A stretch of DNA of 64,000 nt, taken from Microthrixaceae bacterium. GTDB taxonomy: Bacteria > Actinomycetota > Acidimicrobiia > Acidimicrobiales > Microtrichaceae. The stretch is from the NCBI GenBank assembly GCA_027493675.1, contig JAOSKI010000042.1:1-64000 (forward strand), given 5' to 3'. Below the pieces are notes generated by a model. The model was not told where the DNA came from. It saw only the letters and a list, made by a program, of their open reading frames with translations, and made no database searches. The position numbers and the translations under genes are program-made. Positions 55,508 to 64,000 of this stretch are shown here, piece by piece. Position 1 is the stretch's first letter; each line of letters opens with the position of its first letter.

Positions 55508-56657
55508 CGAGCACCTCCGAATGAAGCTCGTCGAGTCGGGCGCACAGGCCCATCAGGCCCTCTGCGCTCTCGGGTTGGGCTCCGAAGAGCAGTTCGTGGA
55601 CCTCCGCCGGGGTGCGTCCGCATCGCGAGGCGACTGCGGCAGCGAGCGCTGCGGAACCTGCTTCGCGGGGCACCCCCAGGCGCGATGCCAGTTCACGGCA
55701 TTCACGCTCACGCAACACGATCGCGGCCTGGGATGTGCTTCCATGGCGACGCAGCATCCCACCGACCGCCTCCACGAGCTCCGAGCCGGCCACTTCGACC
55801 GGCAGCTCCTCGGTGACCGGCTGGCCGAGCCGCCGACCACGCCACCAGGCGTACAGCACGAACGCCGCCCCGAGCTGCACCAGAGCCAGCTTGACGTTGA
55901 ACGGCAACAAGGCGATCGGGTTGCTGGTGCCATCCGGTGAGGTTCCGGGCGGAGGAACCGCGTCGAGGACGCTAACACGGGATCCGCCCAACAACGCCAC
56001 CGCCATGGGGCCGTTGTCGAGCGGTTCACCGCCCTGTTCCTTGTCGGGTTGGAGCCTGGCGTTGGCCCACAGGTACGGCGACCCCAACGACACGATCCGT
56101 CCGGCGCCGACCCTGCGGAGCGTCACCAGGGCTCCGAGGCTCTGGAGATCGGACGTATCGGTGAAGCAGCGCTCGACGTCCTCTGACGTCTCCGGGTAGG
56201 TGTTGATGACCCCGAACCAGATGTCGTCGAGCGCCTCGAGGCCGTCGAACTCCTCGATCGTGCAATAGCCACGCCCGACGGGTTGCGCCGGAGTGCGGGT
56301 GAGGTCTCGGTTGCTCAGCGGCACGAAGCCGTCCTCCGCGGCGAGGACCACGGTGGCTCCCTCGACCGCCATCTGCTCGAGTCGTTCCAGTTGCGCGGGG
56401 TCGAGCCAATCAGCCACGGGGACCACCAACGACCGACCGGCGGGATCGCCCTGGAGCGCGTCCAGCTCGTCCGACGCGATCGAGTCCACACGCGAGCCCG
56501 CGCCCTCCAGCAGCAGGGCCATCGCCCGGTACCCGTCAGGGCTCGACGACGACGGGTCGAAGGGCTGTGGCGAACCGCCCGAGGACAACCAGAGCACCGC
56601 CACGGCCAGCCCGACGAGCGCGACCAGACCGGCCCAGAGGGCACCCCGACCCTTCAT
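55488..56657 (-). CDS. DUF4350 membrane protein
   Basis: 389 residues, unbroken. Signal-anchor at residues 8-26 ([17 protein letters not shown]), an outside domain ([20 protein letters not shown], typical DUF4350 start), a second membrane helix near 270-287 ([21 protein letters not shown]), then a helical cytoplasmic tail ending [12 protein letters not shown]. Standard member of the DUF4129-DUF4350-MoxR-DUF58 operon. Overlaps both neighbours by a few bases. Confidence 0.9.
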
Positions 56658-57303
56658 GCGCGGATCTCCACCCTGCCGACCCGCTCCGATGGGCCTGCAT
56701 CGATGCGTTCGGAAACCTCCGCCGCGAGCACCGATTCGGCTGCCGCCCGGAATCGTGCGTTCTCGGTCTCACCCGTGGGCACATCGGCATACCAGGGCAA
56801 CTCGAACAGCAGCGCGGCCGTGTGGAATGCATCCACCGCGTCAGGGGTCGTCGTGGTCAGGTCAGCGAGCATCTCTCCGGTGGTCCGGCCGGGTAGGTCC
56901 GCCACCTGGGATCGATCGACCAGGGTGCGCACCAACTCACGGAACCGTGCCCGGATGGCGAGCTTCCAGTTCCCTTCGGCTTCGTATCGTTCGGCATCTG
57001 AGGCCCACTGCGAAGCCGACCTGCGATGTTCGGTGTCCAGGTGGGTCACCCTGTCGGAGGGTTCACGCACCCGGGGCACCCAACGCCTGATCACGAGGAC
57101 CACCACGATCACCACCACGACCAGTGCCGCCATCACCAGCAGCCACCCCAGGAGCGACCCGACCCCACCTCCGAGGGGCGCACCGGGGGCGCTCGGGGCA
57201 TCGACACCGGGCAGACGGCTGAAGAGGTCGTCGAGGCGTTCACCGATCCAATCACCCACGCGCTCGGGGATGGACCGCGGATACGCGAACTCGGGCGCGA
57301 CAT
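56654..57303 (-). CDS. DUF4129 membrane protein
   Basis: About 216 codons. One membrane helix (LLGWLLVMAALVVVVIVVVLVI) after a Gly/Pro/Ala linker. The C-terminal DUF4129 domain reads YEAEGNWKLAIRARFRELVRTLVDR, then LPGRTTGEMLADLTTTTPDAVDAFHTAALLF. ATG 57303 with a frame change near 57292 gives the start MSRPEFAYPRS expected for the family; the shorter start at 57259 is unaffected. Stop overlaps the DUF4350 start by four bases. Confidence 0.85.
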
Positions 57304-57340
57304 GACCTCGGCGACGTCGTCACGCTCGGGGAGCCGAATA

Positions 57341-58318
57341 TCACGTCACCAGCCCGAGCTCACTGCGGCGCACTGCGAGGTCCAGTGCCTCGCTGCGACA
57401 CCGGAACTCCACGTAGGCCCTGGCGGCAATGGCAGCGGTGAGTGGCTGGGTCACCAACAACGACAGCATCGAGATCTGTTGCACCGCCAGGAGCACCAGC
57501 TCAGAGGACACGAACAACGAGGCAAGCATCGCCGGTCCCGCATACAGCGACACCTGCAGTACCGCGGATATCACGAACGATCCGATCGCCACCCCCAGTG
57601 CGGTCCCGAAGCTCCGAAACCCGAGCGAGAAGCTTCGTCCGAAGGACCGGAACGGCCCCGCTCCCTCGGCGCCAGCCACCACCGAGGTGCACATGAGCAC
57701 TGCATCGCCCATGAAGAACCCCACGTAGAGCAGACAGGACGCCACGACCTTCACCGGGATGCACAACAACGGGATCAGCAACGCCACCCACCAACGCCGA
57801 CCGGCAGCGGCGAGCACCGAACGGGTAGACTGCGCCCTGTGGGCCAGGGCGTCCGACACCAGCAGCCCGGTGGTCAGGCCGAGGAACGACAACACGACGA
57901 GGCGCGCCGCCACCACCAGCCAGGTTGCCGGCATGGTCGAGTCCATCGCACCGAACGCGGCAAGGAACGGTGCGGTGTCCAGCTCGGCGGGCCGGCCAGC
58001 GGCCACGGAGGCCCACAGGTCGGCCAGTTGGAGCGGCAACAGCAGGGCTGCAGCGAGTCCCACCAGCAACCCGAAGTACCTCCGCAGCAGATCGAATCCG
58101 CCGTCGAGGACCCCGCCGACACCCACGGGCTCCAAGGTTCCCTGCCACCCCGCCTCCGATCCGCCGGCGATGCTCCCGGAAGGCCATGGAGCATCGCCCC
58201 GGACGACCGCAACCCCGGCTGCAGCGAGAGTGGGAACCGTTGGTGTGGCTTCGCGCGACACGGGTGAACCTTCGGGTGGGACCCAGCCACCTGTTTCCTC
58301 TCCGCTCGGTCGCTCCAC
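57341..58318 (-). CDS. Multi-pass membrane protein upstream of DUF4129 operon
   Basis: About 326 residues. Pro/Gly-rich cytoplasmic start, then GGVLDGGFDLLRRYFGLLVGLAAALLLPLQL and five further hydrophobic stretches (LVVAARLVVLSFLGL, WWVALLIPLLCIPVKVVASC, SFVISAVLQVSLYAG, LVLLAVQQISMLSLLV, AIAARAYVEFRCRSEALDL). The ending with an FR(C)RxEALDL helix is typical of the membrane proteins opening this operon type (compare Rv3689, from memory). GTG 58318 chosen so as not to run into the divergent gene. Confidence 0.75.
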   Translation of the reverse strand: MERPSGEETGGWVPPEGSPVSREATPTVPTLAAAGVAVVRGDAPWPSGSIAGGSEAGWQGTLEPVGVGGVLDGGFDLLRRYFGLLVGLAAALLLPLQLADLWASVAAGRPAELDTAPFLAAFGAMDSTMPATWLVVAARLVVLSFLGLTTGLLVSDALAHRAQSTRSVLAAAGRRWWVALLIPLLCIPVKVVASCLLYVGFFMGDAVLMCTSVVAGAEGAGPFRSFGRSFSLGFRSFGTALGVAIGSFVISAVLQVSLYAGPAMLASLFVSSELVLLAVQQISMLSLLVTQPLTAAIAARAYVEFRCRSEALDLAVRRSELGLVT

Positions 58319-58375
58319 GTCCTGCAGGGTAGGCGTCGATGCGGCGCCGAGGGTGACAGACGCCAGACTTGAACC

Positions 58376-59195
58376 GTGCCAGCTTCCGACGACCCCGGCC
58401 GCTACGGCGCGAACTTCGCAGACGTGTACGACGCCTGGTACCCCGGAGGCGACGAGCACCTCGTGGTCGCGCATCTGGCCGGACATCTACCGAGGGGCGC
58501 CAGGGTGCTCGAGCTGGGTGTGGGAACGGGCCGCTTGGCATTGCCACTCGCCGCGGCCGGATTCGACGTCGTCGGCTTGGACGCCTCAACGGAGATGTTG
58601 GAGGCGATGGAACGCAAGGACCCTGCGGGATCGGTGCATGCGGTGCGCGCCGACGCCGGTGACCCCAGCGGATGGGACACGGCCGGCGTGGCGGGTTCAT
58701 TCGACGGCATCCTCGCTGCCTGCAACCTCGTGTTGAACCTCGCCTCGCCTTCACAACAGCGCGCCTGTGTCACCGGTGCCGCGGTACGACTCCGGGTCGG
58801 AGGGGTTCTGATAGTGGAGCTCCAGCAGATCCAGCCCGACACGAGCGGCGAGGTGACCTACGAGCTGTCCACCGCGAAGGGCGACGCGCCGGTGGTGATG
58901 GCCACGCAGACCGACCCGGTCACCCTCCAACGTGCGCGGCGATCACATCGAGCTGTTCGCGGACGGCTCGAACCGGATCAGGTCGTGGTCGGTGTGCCCG
59001 ATCGATGTGTCGACCTTGGACGAATGGGCCGGCGACTCGGGCCTCGAGCTCGCAGAGCGCCACGCCGACTGGTCGGGAAGCCCTTGGCGCCCTGACTCGC
59101 CGACGTCGGTCACCACCTTTCGCCGCAGCCCCCGCCAACTGTCCGGTCTCAGCCGCGGAATCCGCGCACCACACCGGACAGTTGCGATGGGGTAA
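58376..59195 (+). CDS. Class I SAM-dependent methyltransferase
   Basis: Motif I VLELGVGTGRLALPLAAAGF near residue 45, then DVVGLDASTEML and SFDGILAACNLVLNLAS (post-I and motif II). Begins YGANFADVYDAWYPGG, as in small-molecule methyltransferases. Frame change near 58930. The last 20 or so codons (from RQLSGLSRG) read through a family B hairpin, so the natural end may have been before it and the stop at 59193 borrowed from the repeat. About 270 codons. Substrate unknown. Confidence 0.8.
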
Positions 59196-59245
59196 GCAAG
59201 CTGTCCGGTCTCAGCCGCGGAATCCGCGCACCACACCGGACAGTT
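59137..59245. repeat. Family B hairpins in tandem (copies 2 and 3)
   Basis: Two nearly identical units, arms AACTGTCCGG/CCGGACAGTT at 59137-59183 and the same at 59200-59245, with inner GCCGCGGAATCCGCGC. The first lies inside the 3' end of the methyltransferase gene. Same core as 27411-27476. Confidence 0.85.
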
Positions 59246-59280
59246 GCGATGGGGAGAGGGGCGAGCGCGTCGTAGCAAGC

Positions 59281-59310
59281 CGTTGCAAGCCGTTGCACGC
59301 CGTTGCACGC
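59281..59310. repeat. 10-bp tandem repeat before the thioesterase gene
   Basis: CGTTGCAAGC followed by CGTTGCACGC twice, 30 bases upstream of the thioesterase start. No known regulatory meaning. Confidence 0.8.
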
Positions 59311-59339
59311 TGAGGGGCCGCGTCCGTACCCTCTCGGCC

Positions 59340-60025
59340 ATGACCGAGCCCGATCCCACGACCGAGCCCCCAAGCCACGACCGAGCCCCATGCCCTGCCC
59401 GAGGACCCACTCTTCGTCGCCGCAGCCGCCCTCCGGGACCTGGTGAACCAGTTCACCGACGCCGATCCCGACACCGAGCTCCTGGAGGAGATCGCGTCAA
59501 CGGCACGGCGACTGTCGGCTCGGCTGGAAACAGCGCCGCGATGGGACCGCCAGGGCGCTGTTGGAGGAGAGCCTCCGCTCACCGGACCGGGTCCCCGGCC
59601 GGCGTGGCGGCTTCTACTACCGAGCGATCGCAGGCCCGGCGAACCCGGCCGGCCTGCCGTTGGATCTGAGCGTCGCAGACGGAGTCCTCAACGCCGAGAT
59701 CACACTCGGCCCGATGCACAGCGGGGCGCCGGGACGCGGTCATGGCGGAGTGCTCGCCGGGGTGTTCGACGAGTTCGCCGGATCGGCACCCCGTTTCCTG
59801 ACCGACTCGATGGCTGCCACCGCAAGGCTGACCATCCACTACCGCGCACCGATCCCCCTCGGCGAACCGATCCAGCTGCGGGCGTGGGTACACGCCCACG
59901 AGGGCCGGAAGATCCACGTCAAGGGCGACGCCCGCCGCGGCGACCTCGTGATGGCAGAGGTCGAGGGCCTGTTCATCAAGATCGACTACGCCGCCATCGA
60001 CACCAGCGGCGCCGCCCGCCATTGA
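59340..60025 (+). CDS. PaaI-like hotdog thioesterase
   Basis: Hotdog-fold acyl-CoA thioesterase. N-terminal Thr/Glu/Pro repeats (MTEPDPTTEPPS), then a helical stretch (LFVAAAALRDLVNQF), and the catalytic core LGPMHSGAPGRGHGGVLAGVFDEF with LTIHYRAPIPLGEPIQLRAWV. The HGG(V/x)LAGVFDE pattern is the PaaI-type active-site helix. Frame changes near 59390 and 59560. About 229 codons. Confidence 0.82.
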
Positions 60026-60087
60026 CCGGTCACCGACTCCGATCGACATCGGGGGATCCAGCTCGCATCGACGGGGTTGCATCTCAA

Positions 60088-60118
60088 TGATGTGTCATCT
60101 ACATTGGTAGATACATCA
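60088..60118 (+). promoter_or_regulatory. Palindromic operator upstream of the YceI gene
   Basis: TGATGT-GTC-ATCTAC-ATTG-GTAGAT-ACATCA: a perfect inverted repeat apart from a 3-base insert in the left half. It lies 19 bases before the YceI start and overlaps an AT-rich promoter-like stretch. MarR-type repressors often control YceI genes by such sites. Confidence 0.55.
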
Positions 60119-60136
60119 TCTACCCAGGAGGACCCG

Positions 60137-60705
60137 ATGTCCGAGCAGTCAGCAGCCACACTCGACACCGCCACCGGCACCTACACGATCGACCCGACCC
60201 ACAGCCGGATCGGCTTCGTTGCCCGCCACGCCATGGTCACCAAGGTGCGTGGGTCCTTCGACGAGTTCGAGGGCACCGGACGCTTCGACGCCGAGCAGCC
60301 GGAACGCTCCCAGCTCCAGCTGACCATCCAGGCCGCCAGCATCGACACCCGCAACGAGGACCGCGACGCCCACCTGCGGAGCAACGAGTTCTTCGACATG
60401 GAGACCTATCCGACGCTCACCTTCGTCTCGACATCGGTCGAGCCCACCGGGGAGGACCACTTCAAGGTCACCGGTGACCTCACCATCAAGGGTGTGACCA
60501 AGCCAGTCACCGTCGACTTCGAGTACATCGGTACGGCCGTCGACCCCTTCGGGAACCACCGCCTCGGTCTCGAGGGCACAACTACGATCAACCGCAAGGA
60601 CTGGGGCGTCAACTGGAACGCCGCGCTGGAGGCCGGAGGGTGCTCGTGAGCGAGAAGGTCACCCTGGAGCTCGAGGTGTCGGCGATCCGCTCCGACAAGG
60701 GCTGA
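60137..60705 (+). CDS. YceI-family protein
   Basis: Lipocalin-like barrel that binds polyprenyl or other lipid chains. YTIDPTHSRIGFVARHAMVTKVRGSF is the signature; DLTIKGVTKPVTVDFEY and INRKDWGVNWNAALEAGG follow. No signal peptide, so cytoplasmic. AGGAGGA at 60126 supports ATG 60137. A frame change near 60640 hides the true C-terminus VSEKVTLELEVSAIRSDKG and its stop at 60703. Confidence 0.92.
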
Positions 60706-60750
60706 GCCGCATCACCGGCATTGCCGGCGAGACCGGCTGCACCGAGTCAG

Positions 60751-60797
60751 GATCCCCCGCCGATGGACGAAGAACGACCGTCGATCGGTGGGGGATC
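60751..60797. terminator. Hairpin between convergent YceI and membrane protein genes
   Basis: GATCCCCCGCCGAT (60751-60764) pairs with ATCGGTGGGGGATC (60784-60797), one mismatch. The right arm overlaps the neighbour's stop codon. No U tract. Confidence 0.6.
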
Positions 60798-61457
60798 AGG
60801 AATGGAGGCTGATCGGTGCGGAGGCCACCCACACGAGCGTGCCCAGCAGCACGACGTACCCGCACGCCACCATCGCTGCGCGGAGCCGAACGCTCGCCAG
60901 CTTGGAGCTCATCCCACCGAAGAACAGCGCGACTGCGAACAGCACCACGGCCAGCATGTAGTCGCCGGCCTGCTGTATGTTCCGCCTGACCGCTGCGGCA
61001 CCGTCCTCCGCCTGCTCATCGAGTTCCTCCGCGTGTTGCTCCGCCGCCACCCTGTAGTCGTCCATGGCGAACGGCGTCGCGGGGGCATTGGGATCCTCGA
61101 AGGGGTCCGCGGCCATCCAGGCCTCGAAGGCAGGCACGAACTCCTCACGGAACCGGTCCTCGTGGAACCGGGCCAGCTCGAACTCGCCCCGGCCGTGGGC
61201 GTCGGCCCAGGCGATGAACGTCGCCACGTCGATCTCGGTCTCGGCACTCGCCAACTCCGATGCGCGGGCGGCGTCGATACGGATCGCATTCGTCTGACTG
61301 GCGGCCTCGGCCTGTTCCCCGTTCCACCGGGTGGCCTGATAGCTGCTCCCGCGGTGCGACCGCCGCCACCGCCATGAGGATCGCGCTCAACAACTCCGAG
61401 TCGATCGACGGTACGCGTCGACGACCGCTCGGGGTCGAGCTCGGGAGGTGCTGCCAT
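60796..61457 (-). CDS. Small membrane protein, unknown function
   Basis: About 220 codons. An N-terminal hydrophobic stretch (SELLSAILMAVAAVA), an acidic coiled region (NAIRIDAARASELASAETEI, then YRVAAEQHAEELDEQAEDG), and two C-terminal helices (YMLAVVLFAVALFFGG, AAMVACGYVVLLGTLVWV). Frame changes near 61395 and 61345 and perhaps one more. No family named. ATG 61457 opens MAAPPELDPERSSTR. It is followed at 45 bases upstream by the PPK2 gene on the same strand. Confidence 0.6.
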
Positions 61458-61501
61458 CGCAGCACCGACCCTACCGGTCCGAGCCGGTCGGGCTGCGACG
61501 A

Positions 61502-62341
61502 TCAGAACCTGTCGGGGATCCAGTTGAGCGGACGGGCGGGCTCGACGTAGCCGTCGGGCTCCTGCCGCTTCGGCAGCTTCACCTTCTCGGGCTCGTGCCG
61601 CTCGTAGGGGATCTGGTCGAGCATTTGAGCGATGATGTTCAACCGGGCGCGCTTCTTGTCGTTCGAATCCGCTACGAACCAGGGCGCCCACCCCGTGTCG
61701 GTGCGTGCGAACATCTCGTCACGTGCCTTCGAGTAGTCGTACCAGCGGCTGTAGGACTCGAGGTCCATCGGCGACAGCTTCCAGGTCTTTCGACCATCGT
61801 CGATGCGAGCCTCGAGGCGCCGGGTCTGCTCGGCCTCGCTGACCTCCAGCCAGTACTTCAACAGGATGATCCCCGAGTCGACCATGGCCTGCTCCACCTG
61901 GGGCACCATCCGCAGGAACCGGTCGACGACCTCCGGTGGGGTGAACCCCATCACACGTTCCACCCCGGCGCGGTTGCACCACGAGCGGTCGAAGATCACG
62001 ACCTATCCCGCGGCAGGGAAGTGCGCCATGTAGCGCTGCACGTACATCCGGCTCTTCTCCCGCTCGGTCGGCGCAGGGAGAGCGACCACCCGGAACACGC
62101 GTGGGCTGACGCGCTCTGTGATCCTCTTGATCACACCCCCCTTTCCGGCGGTGTCACGACCCTCGAAGACCACGCAGACCTTCGCGCCGGTCTCGACGAC
62201 CCACCTCTGGAGGTGCACCAGCTCCTCGTGCAGGTGCCGCAGCTCGCGTTCGTATGCCTTGCGGCCCGGTTTCGCAGAGCCCTCTCCCGCGACGTCGTCG
62301 CCGTGGGAACCCGTCGGCTTGGCGTGGTGCTTCTTCGTCAT
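61502..62341 (-). CDS. ppk2: Polyphosphate kinase 2 (PPK2)
   Basis: Transfers phosphate between polyphosphate and nucleotides. Walker A region FEGRDTAGKGGVIKRITERV, lid motif LPAPTEREKSRMYVQRYMAHFPAAGE, Walker B VIFDRSWCNRAGVERVMGF, ending PLNWIPDRF. About 280 codons, a class I one-domain enzyme, probably GDP/ADP phosphorylating. One frame change near 62000 after HFPAAGE. ATG 62341. Sits 3' of the lysine-rich peptide and SulP genes on the same strand. Confidence 0.94.
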
Positions 62342-62417
62342 CGCGTATACCCCTTCTCCGAGCGGCCGGGCCGGTCCGAGAACTGACGAGAATGCCGTCC
62401 CCAGACCGGCTCGCCAC

Positions 62418-62507
62418 CTACTTCTTCTTGCCCTTCTTACCTTTCTTCTTGTCCTTCTTCTTGTCCTTCTTCTTGTCCTTCTTCTTGTCCTTCTTCTTCG
62501 TGGCCAT
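62418..62507 (-). CDS. 29-residue lysine-rich peptide with KKKD repeats
   Basis: ATG 62507 to TAG 62418. After MATK the peptide is four KKKD units (12-bp repeat at 62451-62498) and a KKGKKGKKK tail: 20 of 29 residues are Lys. A very strong GGGAGG ribosome site at 62512-62517, four bases from the ATG, supports translation. It overlaps the reading frame of SulP's C-terminus in another frame, where the same DNA reads EEGQ repeats. Neighbour of PPK2, so polyphosphate binding is an inference worth testing. Function unknown. Confidence 0.6.
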   Translation of the reverse strand: MATKKKDKKKDKKKDKKKDKKKGKKGKKK

Positions 62508-64000
62508 CACACCTCCCTTCGGGCTGATCGAACATCGATGCGCGAATGTCATCGAGCGCTTCGGGCAGGCTGAGGTAGAAGTGCTCCCGATCGAGCGTGG
62601 AGTGCAGGCCGTAGCGCTGCACCAGGTCCTGGAGACGCCCCCGCAGCTCCACGAACGCCAGGTGCACACCCTTGGCGTTGACCTCCTCGTCGAGCTCCTT
62701 GAGCATCTCCGCCGCTGTGACGTCGATATCGGTCACCGCCTCGCACTGGAGCACGACCCACTCGGGCGAGTGCTGCACGACGAGCTCCCTGAGCTGGTCG
62801 CGGAACTGACCCGCGTTTGCGAAGAACAGCGGCGCCTCCCCACCGGAACACGACGATGCCGGGGAGTTGCTCCGCGTCGGGGTGCTCCTTGATGCTGTGC
62901 CATCCCCCGAGCTCGCGGACCTCACCGAGCACGGCGCCGTGCGGCCACCAGTTGCGGCGGAAGAACAACAGGATCGCCAACACGATCGCCACGACGATCC
63001 CCTGGAGCACCCGAGGAAGACGACACCGGCAGTGGCCACGAGGCTGATCACCAGCGACGAGGGCCTCAGCGCCGCGTACCGTCGGAGTGCCGGAAGGTCC
63101 ATCAGCGACAGCGCCGCGGTGATCACCACTGCGGCGAGAGCCGTCTGGGGCAGGTCCGCCAGCAGCCCGTTGAGGAACAGCAGCAGCACCGCCACCAGGC
63201 CGGCGCCGATCAGGCCGGTGACCTGGCTCCGAGCGCCCGACTGGTCGGCCACCGCGGTGCGCGACCCGCTCACCGACACGGCGAAGCCCTGGAAGAGACC
63301 GGCTGCCACGTTCGCGGTGCCGATGCCGATCATCTCCTGGTCCGCGTGGACCTGTTCGCCCCGGCGCGCCGCGAAGCTCGACGAGGTGGCGATCGTGTCG
63401 GTCAACGACACCAGGGTGATCCCGACCGCTCCGACGAGGAGCGGCAACACGTCCGAGGCGTCGGTCCAGGGCAGTGCCGGCCGAGGGACGCCCTGGGGGA
63501 GCTCGCCGACCACGTCCACACCGCGCGCCGCGAGATCCAGCAGAGCCGAGGCGACCGTGACACCCACCACGGCCACGAGGACCGCCGGCACCCGCGACGT
63601 GATCCGGGGCAACACCAACAGCACCGCGAGGACGCACAGCCCCGTGACGAGCGTGGTGGTGTCGAGCTGGTCAAGGCCCGACACGAACTCGCGCAGCTCA
63701 TCGACGAACCCGTCGGCGTCGGTGGAGAACCCGAACAGCTTCGGCAGCTGACCCACGATGATCGTCACCGCGAGCCCGTTCAGGTAGCCGACGCGCACCT
63801 CGCTGGAGAGCAGGTCCGCCACGAAGCCCAGCTTCGCCACCCCGAAGGCCCATCTCGATCAGACCCACCAGCACTGCGAGCATGCCGGCGAGGACCAGGG
63901 CGCTGCCGGGGTCGTCGGTGACGACCAGCGGCGTGATCGTCGCCAGGATCAGCGGCGACACCGACGAGTCCGGCCCGAGCACCAGCACCTTCGAGGGGCC
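62437..64000 (-). CDS. SulP-family anion transporter with STAS domain (5' end cut by window edge)
   Basis: Membrane transporter for sulfate, bicarbonate or other anions. Hydrophobic segments from the right edge: SALVLAGMLAVLVGLIEMGL, AVTIIVGQLPKLFG, GLCVLAVLLVLPRI, and later LIGAGLVAVLLLFLNGLL and SLVISLVATAGVVFLG. GSRTAVADQSGARSQVTGL is the SulP motif. The C-terminal STAS domain has VVLQCEAVTDIDVTAAEMLKEL. Frame changes near 63850, 63000 and 62840. In the frame used it ends in EEGQ repeats at 62437; it may instead stop at the TGA overlapping the lysine-rich peptide's ATG. Confidence 0.88.

Overview
The window is a high-G+C bacterial chromosome segment packed with housekeeping genes. I read it as Actinomycetota, possibly a deep-branching class such as Acidimicrobiia; the class is inference. 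Support: an IclR regulator divergent from leuCD, the GatCAB/LigA/MnmA/IscS neighbourhood, a MoxR-DUF58-SpoIIM-RDD cluster, and an Eis-type acetyltransferase. From memory, most of the order matches Mycobacterium tuberculosis Rv2987c-Rv3025c, followed by a block like Rv3689-Rv3695. I saw no rRNA, tRNA, transposase, integrase, phage gene or CRISPR array, and no gene-free stretch over 300 bases.

Layout. 1-1.5 kb: a cobalamin riboswitch on the minus strand controls a secreted protein with prenyltransferase/squalene-oxidase-type repeats, cut by the left edge. 1.6-8.3 kb: greA, mscL, a Ppx/GppA phosphatase, rsgA, and an IclR regulator divergent from leuCD. 8.4-21.7 kb: a secreted beta-propeller protein, serA, an S9 peptidase, an aspartate-type aminotransferase, serC, an acyl-CoA synthetase, a GNAT and metY. 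21.8-27.4 kb: branched-chain amino acid genes ilvC, ilvN, ilvB and ilvD, with a short Val-Val-Val leader peptide and terminator ahead of ilvB. 27.5-37.8 kb: transport and envelope genes around gatBAC, an SCP2 protein and an MFS pump. 38-50 kb: a PASTA kinase, ligA, a MetE-like protein, mnmA, a cysteine desulfurase and membrane proteins. 50-58.3 kb: a trypsin-like protease, RDD, SpoIIM, DUF58, MoxR, DUF4350 and DUF4129. 58.4-64 kb: a methyltransferase, a thioesterase, YceI, PPK2, a 29-residue lysine-rich peptide and a SulP transporter cut by the right edge.

Two features run through the whole window. First, most long genes are split by single-base frame changes, more than 60 in total, often in C or G runs and including genes a cell cannot lose (ligA, ilv, gat, serA). 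I treat these as sequence errors and give each gene one span across its frames. Second, long perfect or near-perfect hairpins lie directly 3' of stop codons. Several belong to sequence families that recur in the window (families A, B and C) and probably act as terminators.

Together the genes cover Leu/Ile/Val, Ser and Met synthesis, Gln-tRNA amidation, tRNA thiolation, DNA ligation, polyphosphate turnover and envelope upkeep. The least ordinary items are the B12-controlled secreted repeat protein, the dispersed hairpin families, the ilvB leader attenuator, a metY promoter with MerR-like geometry, and the lysine-rich peptide between PPK2 and SulP.
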